From positions 483,537 through 547,536 of the forward strand of contig JAAGOF010000081.1 of NCBI GenBank assembly GCA_010645155.1: 64,000 nt of DNA. Direction: 5' to 3'. The first letter of the stretch is position 1. Each line of letters starts with the position of its first letter. Of the stretch, positions 1 through 12,400 are shown one piece after another. The notes under the pieces were generated by a model. That model did not search any database. It saw only the letters and a list, made by a program, of their open reading frames with translations, and was not told the origin of the DNA. Source of the stretch: Tigriopus japonicus (lineage: Eukaryota > Arthropoda > Copepoda > Harpacticoida > Harpacticidae). Made by a program: the position numbers and the translations under genes.

Positions 1-3000
1 CGTGAAGTGGCCGAGATTCTCGCCATTATCAAAGATTATTTGCGAAGTCTCCGAAGTGGTCACCTTGATATGCGTGAGCTTTTGCAAGTGACACAACGTG
101 AAGGACAAGATTACACTAGTCTATGCAACAACATCAGGGAACTGGCCGAATTTGCCGATGTCGGACAAATAACCGAAGATAAACTCCTCATTGCGTTGCT
201 TCTTCAGGCAATGACTCTAGAATCCGATCGAGCCAAGGTAATGGAACTTAATCCAAAAACGTTCGATGAGGCTCGTCATCACATTCTAGAGCTGGAGACA
301 TCTCGGCGAGGAGCCAAGGGGATGGCGTCTTCAATTCAGATTAATGCTGCTCGTTCTAAATCTAGATATAGATCCCAGAAGGATGCTCAATCCCAAAAGT
401 TGACTCCAAAGCCGTCGGGTGTTTGTGGATATTGTGGTCTTCGCGCCCATCCCAAAGACTCATGCCCAGCTCGAAAGAGCATTTGTCGCTCATGCAAACA
501 GACAGGACATTGGGACAAAGCGTGTCGTTCCAAACCTGCATCTCCTGGTTCTCGAATCAGTTCTTTAAAACTTCGAGCGAGTTCTTCTAACTCCTCGGGT
601 CCCATTTCCAATTTGGTGGACATTGCAGTCACGCCTTCGAATTTTTCTGGGGAGCCAAAAACGATTACGTTTTGCGCGGACACCGGAGCCGATATTTCGG
701 TAATGAGTCACGTGATATTCCTCAAATCCGGATTGGATCAAATTGTCACTCTTTCAAAAGATTTTTCTGATCAGATCACAGGCATTGATGGGAAACCCGT
801 TCATCAACTTGGGATGTTTCATGCCACTCTTCAAGTTGATGATGTTGTAGCTCATGACATTCCCATTGTTGTTTGTCATGGATTAAATGATGCTTTCCTA
901 AGCTTAGACGCTTGTCGGACATTAACCATCATTGGAGATAATTTTCCATTTCCTGGTGCAGTTGTAGCCTCCGTTTTGCTGACTGACCAGAAAACGATTT
1001 CTTTCTCTCAGCCTGATTTCTGGACGGACCGAGATTTGTGGATTTCAAAATTGCCCAATCTTCCTCTTCCTGATTTATTCAAATTAATTGATGGAAAATT
1101 GAAGGACATTTATTGTGAAGTCTTTGATGATAAGACTTTACGTCCTATGGTTGGTCCAGTGGTTGGAGAGCCGATGGTAATTCACTTGAAGGAAAACGCT
1201 AAACCTTTTGCCATTTATGTTGCTCGCAATGTTCCGTACTCTCAAATGGCAAAACTTGAGAAGTTACTCACCGATCTTACTCAACAGGACATTATTTGCC
1301 CGGTGGGAGATGAAGTGACGGAATGGTGCCATCCCATTGTCCTCGTTGTTAAGAGCAACGGAGATCTTCGTTTTTGTGTCGACCTCACTCGTCTAAATAC
1401 CGAGGTTAAACGAAGCATTCACCCAATCAAGACCCCTGTTCAGGCCATTGCTGGATTCAAGCCTGACCAAAAATTCTTTGCCAAGATCGACCTTGTCAAA
1501 GGCTATTGGCAAATGCCATTGGCAGAGGAATCGCAGCACTTGACAACTTTTCTAACCTCCTTTGGAAAATTCAAATTCCTTCGTTCCCCAATGGGATTTG
1601 TTTCCACGGGGGATTCCTTTTCATATCGGGGAGACGTCGCCATGGCCGGTCTTGACATTCAAAAAGTCGTTGACGATATGGCATGTGGGGCCTCGTCATT
1701 ACCCGAACTTATTCGACGGGTGAGTGATATCCTGGAGCGATGCCACAAATTCGGTTTGACTGTCAACTTGTCCAAGAGCGTTTTGGCGGCTGAATCCATC
1801 GATTTCGTCGGATTCCGAATTTCACCTGGGAAAATTGAAGCCGATCCATCCAAGGTGAATGCCATTCAAGATTTTGCGATTCCTGCAAATGTAACTGATC
1901 TCCGTTCTTTCCTCGGATTAGTTAATCAATTGGGCAAGTTCTTACCCAATTTGGCTTCTCTCACTTCACCTTTCCGTGGACTTCTCAAGACGAAGAACAA
2001 TTTCTTATGGCTCGCTGAGCATACCATTGTCTTCGAGGAGATAAAACAGGCTCTGTTGTCTCCTTTAGTTTTGGAAATGTACGATCCAAATCTGGAATGC
2101 GTTCTTCTGACTGATGCATCGAGGCGTGGCCTTGGATTTGCCTTGATTCAATCGAAGGACGGTGTCCCTAAACTGATTCAGTGTGGTTCCCGATACCTGA
2201 AAGATTGCGAGACACGATACGCTATGGTGGAACTGGAATCATTGGCGATATATTGGGCGATTCGAAAATGTCACCTCTATTAAGCTGGCGTCAATTTTCG
2301 TGTGGTTACTGACCACAAGCCACTCATCCCCATTTTCAATCGCCAATCCTTGCCGGAAATCGAGAATCCGAGAGTTCTGAATTATCGGACTCGTCTCATG
2401 GCATACAATTTTGTGGTGGAGTGGAAAAAGGGTGTTGATCATGCCATTCCTGATGCGTTTTCACGAGCACCAGTTTCAAACTCTAATGTGGAGTCTGATG
2501 AATTGGATGATCCCACTGATTATGTTTTGGCTTCACTCAAACTAGAACATCCTGACATGATGTTAGAAGAAATTTCCCAGATTGCCAAGGCTGATGAGTC
2601 ATATTCCGAATTAAGATCGTTTATTCTTTCCGATTCGGTGAAATCGACCAAATCCGGATATGTTGCCCAATTCAAAAAGATCGCTAGTGAGCTCTCTGTG
2701 GAGGAGGATTTGATCTTGCGTGGAAAACGGATCGTAATTCCACCTTCAGCTGTGAAGAGCATTCTTCAAAAACTCCATTCCAGTCATCAAGGAGTGGAGA
2801 AAACGAAGAGAAGAGCCCGACAAATCGTATATTGGCCCAGCTATTCTTCGGACATTGCCAATACCGTGGCCGCTTGCCCGCATTGTCTTTATTTTCGCCC
2901 TTCTCATGCCCAGGAACCACTTATACAAGATACTCTTCCTTCTCGTCCTTTCCAAGTGGTCACCGCAGATTTATTCACTTATGAGAAATGCGAATACTTG

Positions 3001-3795
3001 GTCTATTCTGATCGCCTCTCAAATTATCCATTAGTGGCGAAGTATACCGTCTCTCCCGGTGCTTCTTCTTTAATTAAAGATTATTCACGTTTCTTCGCCT
3101 TATTTGGCGTCCCTAATGTCCTCCGAACGGATAACGGCCCACAGTTTGCCTCGAGTTTATTTGGCCAATTTCTAGCCAAATGGGGCGTATCCTGGAAGTC
3201 ATCGTCTCCTTATTACCCTCAAAGTAACGGGCATGCGGAGGTGATGGTCAAATCAATCAAATACCTTCTGGCCAAAACCGGGGGTGATATCAATTCGGAG
3301 ACATTTACAGAGGGTATTCTGGAGTTTCGAAACACACCCATGAGTGATGGTTTCTCTCCGGCTCAGAGAGTGTTTGGACGTCCACTGCGATCCAGAATTC
3401 CCGTCCACGAAGATATCTTCCTACCAATCTCATCTGAAGTGTCGGATTCTGCGAAGATCAAGCGCAAAAAAATTGACGAATTTTGCAAATATTATTACGA
3501 TGCGACCTCCAAGCCATTGGGTCCTTTGCCCATTGGATGTTCTGTACTTGTTCAGAATCCTCGAACTTCTCGTTGGGATCAATCCGCCACAGTTATTAAA
3601 ACTTACCATCGACGTTATCTCCTAAAATTTGACAACGGAAACAAATCATGGCGAAATCGTCGTTTCCTCAGAGATTCCCATGATGTAGGACGCGACAATT
3701 CAGCTGATGTTCCCGGAAATTCCGATATGAAAAACGTTGCTCCAAGAAGAAGTCTTCGGAAAACTAAGAAGCCACAACGTCTTAAATATGATTGA
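1..3795 (+). mobile_element. Ty3/Gypsy LTR retrotransposon, gag-pol coding part (5' cut by window edge, one internal stop)
   Basis: A single reading frame runs from base 1 (it is open upstream, so gag starts outside the window) to the stop at 3793-3795, broken once by TAA at 2281-2283. Domains in order: capsid-like gag; two zinc knuckles (nt ~424-525, CGYCG and CRSCKQTGHWDKAC); aspartic protease (CADTGADISVMS, ~nt 675); reverse transcriptase (VDLTRLN near 1378, active-site VVDDM near 1666); RNase H (LLTDASRRGLGFALIQ near 2104, continuing past the stop with VVTDHKPL); integrase with H-x3-H...C-x2-C (2776-2890) and the D, D, E catalytic residues near 2962 (VTADLF), 3127 (RTDNGPQF) and 3233 (SNGHAE). 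The tail has a GPL-P-V-L type integrase C-terminal module. The order PR-RT-RH-IN defines Ty3/Gypsy. The frame is otherwise intact, so this copy looks young, but the stop sits between the halves of RNase H and would separate integrase from RT. Confidence 0.95.
2281..2283 (+). other. In-frame stop codon inside RNase H of the Gypsy pol gene
   Basis: TAA follows HLY and is followed in the same frame by AGVNFRVVTDHKPL, a typical RNase H continuation. One substitution is the simplest explanation. No frameshift accompanies it. Confidence 0.9.
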
Positions 3796-3886
3796 TTTAT
3801 GTTCGTCATTCATAGATTTGATTATGATTTATAGATTTACAAATTCACACTTGTCATTCACGTTTTGTTGTTTGTTTGTAAATCTC

Positions 3887-3898
3887 AAAAAGGGGAGT
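3887..3898 (+). other. Polypurine tract of the Gypsy element
   Basis: An AAAAAGGGGAG run lies about 95 bp after the integrase stop and just before a TG dinucleotide. This is where plus-strand priming sits in LTR retrotransposons, directly 5' of the 3' LTR. Confidence 0.6.
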
Positions 3899-4143
3899 TG
3901 AAGTGATCATAGGTTTATGTCTTTCCCGTATGTTCTTTCCGTCCAATTACCTTCCTTTCCGACTTCCACGTTTCATTTATTCTGTTCTTGCTTGTCACGG
4001 TCGACAGACCTCTCACCCGATACATCCGAATTACACTTACATTATTTTACTCGGTGTTACAATTATTCCGGCTTGTCATTTACGTGCGCTTATTTTCTAT
4101 GTATACAGGGTCACACACCTTATCTGATTTAATCATAGCTTCA
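3899..4143 (+). repeat. Probable 3' LTR of the Gypsy element (~245 bp)
   Basis: Starts TGAAGTGATCAT right after the polypurine tract. A matching inverted end, ATCATAGCTTCA, finishes near 4143, so the ends are TGAAG...CTTCA. The 5' LTR is outside the window, so identity of the two LTRs and the target duplication cannot be checked. The end position is an inference from the inverted ends. Confidence 0.5.
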
Positions 4144-5115
4144 AACAACTTTGTCTAACAAAAAAATTCTCAACATAAGACTTGCTCACTAGAAATAAAT
4201 CTTCATTTCAATATTTTACATAAAATCAAAAATCGTACATTCAAACGAGTTAGAAGCAAGTCTACCTCTAGTCTGGTTATCCTTTGTACAAGCAAAACAC
4301 TTGTAGGCTTTCCATTTTGTGTTATCTTTAATTGGAGCAGGTCTGATGCAAAAATTTCCTGACCCGGTCAAACTTGGAAATATTTTGACGTTCAACAATA
4401 CCCTGTTTTAGTGAGAGCGTGTATTTACAACGTTCTGTGTTTAAAACGGCATCCAAAGTGAAATAGTTTGAGTCTAATGTATTTGCACTCAAATTAGTCT
4501 TCCAATACCCCACATTTGGTGTTGGAAAATGACATACCTATAAGGTTTTATCTTGTGAATTGATTTCTAATAATATTTGATTAAACTAAGTCAGTATAAG
4601 ATTGAAATATCATGATAAATTATATCAATTATTCCATTACCAATTCTATATCAATTCAGATTCCATTCATGTGTCGGAAAAACTGTTTCACTCGATTACT
4701 TTTTTTAATGATTTGAAGAGACTACGCAAGAGAGATTACGCAACTTTTCAACTAACGCAACATTAGTAAAATTACTCACGCAACTAAAGGGTTCCGTTTT
4801 CTGCCGCCAGTCGAAAAGCTCGTACATATTTGTCGACTTTTTCTTTTAAATTTATAACCAACTTCTCTTAAGAGGTAAATAAACAAGTAATAATTGCCCT
4901 GTATTAAGAGGACTATAATACATGGCCTGGCTTTTCTATGTACAAACTTGGGCAGAAGGAACTGAGTTTGGCAACTAAGTTTGGCACTCAGCTCAACCAG
5001 TAAAAAAAGTCGAGCCATGGGAAATTGAAAACAATTAAAAACGCAATTAACCTTGAAAATGGACACATTTCTTCAATCCCAGTATGATTTCTAATCAGAT
5101 CAATTATCCATGCAT
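4144..5115. other. Intergenic AT-rich sequence, nothing recognised
   Basis: No ORF with family resemblance, no clear tandem repeat and no tRNA-like sequence was seen. Short ORFs here have no recognisable motif. Confidence 0.5.
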
Positions 5116-5350
5116 CCAATGGGCGGTTTGATTTTGCTCCCCCAATTCAATTGTGATTCTCCGAGCCTGTTTAATGGCACTTTGCGCCGTGGTAAAGAAT
5201 TTGATATCTTTCGTACCGCCGTTGAACACTATATAATTCCAGCTTTTTCGAGCATACCGTCAATACAGCGGGTAAAGCATCGTTGAACCCTTTCAATCTT
5301 AGAACATCGTTTGGTTTTGCAATCAGTAACTCATTGGCAGATCAAATTTC
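5116..5350 (-). pseudogene. LINE reverse-transcriptase C-terminal scrap
   Basis: Read on the minus strand across several frames, fragments resemble the tail of CR1/jockey-like LINE ORF2: KIERVQRCFTRCIDGM, then QRRYERYQILYHG. The same signature (IE-x-QR-x-FTR...RRRERY-I) is seen more clearly in the 27.8-28.4 kb relic. There are stops and frame changes, so it is dead. The rest of 5351-6029 has nothing recognised. Confidence 0.4.
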
Positions 5351-6029
5351 ATATAAATGGTAATTTTATAAACCATATTAATCATTAACGCTCTTTACAG
5401 GGAATCCCATTCCTCGAAGCGGTATTAAAAAATCATTTTTTTCACATCAAAAGCAACTCCAGGGTTGACGGCTCAAGTGAGTCAAGGTCAAGGCTCAAGG
5501 TCTCTTGAGACCATCATCAGTTTTGTAGTTTCCCAAAGATTTTTTTTTCAAATTTACGTTGTAAGTATTCTGAATTATTAAGGAATATAAGTTGTTTTGT
5601 GCAAATCCCACTAGGAGCCCTTGGGCATGGACGAGATCGTGACATCGATGAAGTAATTGGGACAGCTGGCACAGTGCTTTGCATTCGTCCCTCAAGGGGA
5701 GGAGGGCAGAATTTTGGATTGAAATGGACTTTTTGGTATCCCAACATGTCTCACTCTAAAGGATGGGTAAAAAAGAGAAATCTTTGTGCCTCAATTAGAC
5801 CTTAAACGGCACTGGTCATTAGGTTATTCTGTACTTAAACCGCAAAAATCCACATTTGGACCGCTGACCCTGTAGGTGTTTTAAGTGGAAAAAAATATAA
5901 AATTAAGGTAAAACTAGAAATGCTTTCATAATTTGCTTATTCTCAAGATGGCTTGAAAAATATGCCTTCATTCTGAAGACTAATTTCCAAAAACCAATAA
6001 TCACTCAAACTTCAACCCCAAACTGAAAC

Positions 6030-6484
6030 TCAGCGGCCAAGAAATCCAAAACTTTGAGATCCAGAAGATCCAGAGTTTGCAAATCTGGGGCCTTCCACAG
6101 ATCCCGAATTGGGAGGTCCAAAATCTTGAGAAGGAGAAAAGTTTCCAAATCCGGAATCATCAACAGTTCCCAAGTCACCATTGCCTTGAATTGGTATCTC
6201 GGAAGTTGAAACAATAGGTCTAGCGGAGATTGAAATAGATGGACGACTTGCTTGGATTGATGAAAAAGGTGATCCTTGATCAACAACGCTTTGAATGAAT
6301 GCAAGGATGTCGGGATCATCCAAACGAATGTAAATGCCTGGATATTGACTGTCTCCACAATCCCCTACGCCACCTTGCACAATTCCCACCTGAATATATC
6401 GAATATTGGGCGGGGAGGTTAAAAGCCGCACAATTGGACCTCCTGAATCACCTGAACACGACCCAAAATTGCCCAATTCGTAAC
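6030..6484 (-). CDS. Serine protease exon 6 (catalytic Ser and tail)
   Basis: Acceptor GACTATTTTAG. It encodes [41 protein letters not shown], then a Ser/Gly/Pro-rich tail to TGA at 6032-6030. The GDSGGP motif carries the nucleophilic Ser, and PGIYIRL is the usual last beta strand before the C-terminal helix. Confidence 0.95.
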
Positions 6485-9400
6485 CTAAAATAGTCAGAAA
6501 GATCATTAAGTTAGAATTACAAGGGGTAAATTAAAAGCAGATAAAAAAATCTTAAATTGGCAAGCACACAAGAGTGTTATTACCCTCCGGGTCTAAGCAT
6601 TTGCCGGGAAAAAGAGCGTCAACCCAAAAATCAGCATTGTTCTTCCTTTCCTGCAGGGAAATTGGTGATTTGCTCGAAAATAGCTTTTGAAAGTGTCATT
6701 TCTTGATTCCAACCTTTCTTTCATTTACCTTAACATTTTCTTCAAGTATAATTGTAAACGAGCAATCAAAATGTTTAAAAGGTTACAATTTTAAATAATT
6801 TCCATGGCATTAGGTTAGTGGTATGATTATAAATAGGCCTCGGAAAAAAAAGTGATGAAAAGTGCCAAAGTAATTAATTTTAAATTGTCCATTTTTCCCT
6901 AAAAAAAGTTTGAAAACGTCAAAAAAAGTGAAACAAAAGTAAAAAAAGTGACGTGTAAAACACCCTTAACAATTGACTTTTGTGGTGAGGCACATTTTCA
7001 GGCATAACTAGCATTTATTATCTTCCATAGAAACACTCAATCTTTCACAGTAAGCCTGATAAGTCAAGTCTTCCACTCAATTGAAGCAGGACTGATGAAG
7101 TGTACCTCACTCGACCACATTAAACTTTAAATATTTTAAAGCATAGTCATGAAATTAAAAAAATTAGCAGGGTTTCAAGATGTATCAGCTAGATGCAATT
7201 TCATGCATTATATTTAAAAGAAACTGGAAACGTAAGGCTATTGTGAAANNNNNNNNNNNNNNNNNNNNNNNNNNNNNNNNNNNNNNNNNNNNNNNNNNNN
7301 NNNNNNNNNNNNNNNNNNNNNNNNNNNNNNNNNNNNNNNNNNNNNNNNNNNNNNNNNNNNNNNNNNNNNNNNNNNNNNNNNNNNNNNNNNNNNNNNCGTG
7401 GCAGGCCCAGCGGAGGGTTGTAGCTCTGCGTTACCAAACGCTTTGAGCCCACCCTACTCTCGTCCTCTCCTCACCACATAGCCGTGGATGCCCAAGGCTT
7501 TACCATCATTGGAATCTACTATCAGCCAACATAGACACAGATAAGTTGCAGCAAGGAGTACTCTACTCTGGAGGTAGACTGGGCGCAAGTTCAAGACAAC
7601 AAAAGGGCGATGCCAGCAAGACATTTCTTTTCAGAAAATGAGGTTCAAAATCAAGTTGAGCGATATTTCTGACTGAAAATTAATTGCTATATATTTGTAG
7701 GTTATTTATAGCAAATAAATGTCCCAAAATACCAAGAAAGTAAAACTGGACAGTTACAAAACTGAAAAAAAAGAAAGGAACGTGACAAAACAACAGTATA
7801 TTTTAACAACAAAACCTAACAAAAAACAAGTACATATTCCAATGTCCACGAATGTTTTTCTTAGTACTGAGACTACAATTTATTTATTATCTTGGCTCCT
7901 GGGCTGGATTTGGAGGTGTCAAACTGTTTTGTCTTTTCCTTGCTGTCGTAAATTTCAGAGTTCTGTTCTTTGGCAAAAAAATTGCCAAAATAAGTTAAAC
8001 ATTCTCTTGGCTATTTCTTCACAAATAACTTCATAAGAGTGACCTTTGGCACAAGAGGCTTCCAAAATGGAAGATGTATCAAATGAGCTTCCAATTATCA
8101 AACATTAGCTTTTGGCAAACACCTCTCTTGGGTGTTGGCATTCTAAAAGAAACTTCTTGCTTTCCTGGATTGCCATGATTGGCAAGAATATACCCAAGGT
8201 ATGAATACAAGTCAGGTAGACTAAATTGGTTGGTTTGGATAACCCTCCACAATTGATTTGCTCCAAAAAGCTTGCTCAAGGGCCATTGGAAGTTGAGGCT
8301 TTTTCATCTTCAAGGTTAATAACTATTAAGGTTTTGCCCTGTGACACCAAGCTTGGGGATTGGGTACACTTCACTCAACGATTGCACAAGATAACCAGCA
8401 ATGTAGAAACCAATACTGCTGTCTTCTATGGACTCCAAATGAGTAACGGGAAGAAACTTGAGCATCAATCAAAGGTTTATAGTGGCATTATGAATGGTAT
8501 CACCTTCGGACACTGATTTGGGGCCAACTTTTTTTTTAATGTCACAAACGTGCATGTTGTCGAAGTTCAACAAGGATCAAACTTAGATTAGTTTATCCAC
8601 TCCACGGCTTATCAGGCTCTAGAATCTGACCGTAAGAGGTAAAATAATTACCTCCCAAAGTCGGTACCAACCAAATCAGGCTGATTGAAATGATTAGATT
8701 GAAATTTCCCAAAAAGTACATTTTGGATCTCAAGTTTATGTAACATATCTTTGGCATATTCTTGGAGAGTTTTGGTGGACAAAGTCAGAGCAAGCATGGT
8801 GGGAGATGTGAGACCTTGTCGCTCTTTTCCCTGGCCTTCTAATTTTGATTTCCAATCAGAGATGCAAAAAGAAAATTTCGAAAGAAATTTCAAGTTATCA
8901 TCCTAAACTGAATAAATTGGGGCACGGGATGGGTCACGTTTTTGTGTGTGAAGGACGGCACTTTTAGTGTTCACCACTTTCCACCACTTATTTATCAATT
9001 TCAGGAACTTCAAGGTGTCTTTCCATGGTTTATCTGTATTGTTGATGTAAAATTCCACGTGATTGTGTTCCAACATATTGAAAGTCTTGGACTATTTGGT
9101 TAAGGCCTGTTTTATCTTCATTAAAGTATTCTCCATAGCTCTTTAAGGCTGCCATATTATTTGGTATTTCACAAAAGTATTCGATGCGATCTCGGGTTGT
9201 CACTCTTGCAACAGAGGATTGGAAGAAGATCACGTTTTGGACTTGCATTTTGAAGGAGCAATCTTGAAATATTTGTTAGATGAAACAAGATATTGATCTG
9301 ACCAGTTCCTCTTTCCTCAATGTTTAGAAAAAGGAGACAGTTTGGCTTTTTGACGACTGAGATGCCTTCTGGCAAGCCGAGGGTGTGTTGCTTGAACATG

Positions 9401-12400
9401 GTATCCTTTAAGCGTCCATCCTCAAGAAACGCCTCATACTAAGCCTCCTCCTCCTTTTGACTTTGAAGGGTTTGTCGGGCTCCTGAAGTAGCGAGCCTCT
9501 GTCTGGTTCCGTGATGGCTTTGGCGTGGTCGACAGATATCTTGAAACTTGCTGAATGGGTCACTTGGAACCTTGTGCATGGAGATCTGTGGATCTGGAGG
9601 TGGGTCTCCGTATCTTGACCAGTAGACAGACGTGCAACCAGGTGCAGCACAAGTGTTCGCCATCTTCCAATCATTCGACGTGAGAAGTTCTACGTTTCCA
9701 AACCACAAATCACCTAATTTCTATTTAAGTAGACTGCACTCCCGCTGTCTCTCAACTGTCGTTTCCCAGCGTGACTGAGTCTCCAGAGTCTGAAGATCTC
9801 CTTGGTTGCAGCTACAACTAGTGTTGTAACTAGCAGTTACAACACAGCCAAGATAGAACATATATCTATATTTTTTGCATATTTATTCGCCCTGACATAA
9901 CCATGAGTCGCAATAAAACTGATAATTATTATTAAAAGGCTTGAAAGTCACGAGTAAGTTTATGTAGCCAATCTTGACTTTGCTAAGGCCTTTGAAAAGG
10001 CAATAGTCTTTTGCTCAATCAAATTAAAGCTTTTGGGATCAGGTTAATTGGATTGGAAACTTTGTAAGAAAAAAGGAAGCAAATACGGTCGAGTGATGTC
10101 AAGTCAGGTGTTCCCAAGGTTCCATTTTAGATTCGCTCCTGTTCATTCTTTTCATTCCGCCTCTTCAGAAGTTTATTACAAAATCCAGTATTTCATCATA
10201 TGCTGATTATGAAAAATGCAGAAAGTCTAGTGGATGACTTGGAGAAAGCCTTCTCTTGGGTTGTTAAGAGTAACGTGGCTTTAAATGGGATGAAATTCCG
10301 CACAATGACGTATAGAGCGTCAATTAGGTGTACCACTCAAAGATAATGGAGGTTGTGATATTGAGCGGATTTCATCTATGATGGGTTTGGGCGTTGTCAT
10401 CCAAGATGATGAATGTTTCATGAGCTTATGCACATCCAGTTGAAAGTGGGTAAGGTATTTCAATCAAGCGTGTGGCTGGATCTATCACATTGTCAAGTCC
10501 AAAGGTAGTAGTGCTACGATGCAAACTCTGTACTGTTATATTCTTATGTACGTACAGACATTGATCCATCTCTCCCTCTTCTGCTAATTGGTTGTCCGTT
10601 GCTTACAAAAGGGAAAAGAATAAAACTCACTTGAATCTCAGAGACGAGCTTGTACAGACGTCATTTATGCCCGCTGTATTATTATCATACAGAACAAGCC
10701 GATTAGTCAGTCTCATCTAGTATATGCCTCACCTATTTGGGCACCCATGAAATTGGTAGGTTTGCAAAAGGTCGAGCAGATCCAAAAATGTTTCACCAGG
10801 AATATCACAAGAGTGCGAGAGCTTTTGTATTGCGAAAGACTCCGGGAGTACAGAACTCATAGAAGGTTTTAGGCTACTCATATTTTCCAAATTGTAGAGT
10901 CTAAGTAGTTGTTGGTGCTAAGATTGAATGATCGGAAATTTTCAAGAATTTTGGAACTTTTTTGGAAAGTAAATGAAAAAATTGACAACTTAATTTTAGT
11001 TTTGGGTGAAAACGGCATTTTTGTGAGAAATTACGTTTTCTTTTGTGGCCGAAAGTGGGCAAATTCAGAGCAAAAATGGCCGAGAGGCTTTTCCAGAACC
11101 TGGCAACGTTGTTTATGGTCAATGGATGAGTGTAATTGAAGGAATTCAGCTGAGGATTTTGGGGCCAAAAAGGCTAGGGATAGGTCAGAACTAGATTTGG
11201 ACATTTCATTGTTTTAGTTTGTTACGTGAGGAAAAAATCTTATTTCAATTGATTGTCAAAACGAAGAAAACGAATTGGGCTCACGAATTTTGATTAAGTT
11301 TTATGGAGGGGGAGTCTCGACTCTGACGCATCCCTAGCCATTTTGGTCCCAGAATCCCGAGCTGATTTCGTTCGATTACACTTATCCAATGTTGTCAATT
11401 TGTGATAACGTTAAACACCGGACTCTAAGAGAAGTGACGTCACATCTCTTAGGTTTAAATTAGAGATGCAGGAGGAGGTTTAAGTGATCTCTTCAAAAAT
11501 CCTATCGCGGGCGGATGAAAGAAGAGAAAAGGCTTGTTCGGCAACGGGATGTGGCATGTCAGAATTTGGGCAAGGAAGGGTTTTCGCATTTTACAGACCG
11601 CCTTTATGACTTAGATGCTATGAAAAATGTCAAATTGCAAGTTTGAACACCTTTGGTAAGGATTTTGGAAAAATATGCACACTTTATTAGCTCGTTCTTG
11701 CACGAGGATATTTTCAACAAAAGGCCACTGTTTTTGTGTAAGTACAAGTGCAAGTGATGTTACAAGCACTGATTTGTATCGTCAAACTCCAAAACCATCA
11801 AGATACCAAACAAAATGCCGTGTTTTGTACCTGTTTCTCTTCAATAGCAAAGGTCTTTTTCAGTGCTTGCTATTTTTTAATAAAATGAATAAATTTTGCA
11901 TATTCTTGCAAAACAGAGATTTTCCAAATAATTCCAAGATATTGTCCAAACTCGCCATTCGACATTTTTCATGGCATCTAACTCATAAAGCCCGTGTGTA
12001 AAATGCGAAAACCCTTGCACTGACCAAATTCTTACATTGTCGAACAAGCCTTTTCTCTTCTTTCATCCGCCCGTGATAAGATTTTTGAAGAGAACACTCA
12101 AAACTCCCCCGGTATCTGCCATTGTGTTAGGTAACATTGAAACTAATTTGGTTTAGATTTAAACAAAGTAAGTAAGGTTTAATTTAGATTAGGTTCTGTT
12201 TAAGTCAGGTTAGGCTAGGTTAGCTTATTTTTCCATAAGGTTTGTTTCTGCAACGTTTCATGCCAAAATTTGGCAAAATGCAAGTTTTTGGGCTTTTGAG
12301 GGAAAATCTAATATATTTAAAGGGCTTGTAATTATAGTGCTTTGGGTTAAAGTGTCAAAGACATTTTGTGTCACATTTTTTCGAGTTTGCCAAAACCTTT

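Noticed and set aside
7180..7452. ORFs spanning the N run
   Set aside because: Open only because N does not encode stops.
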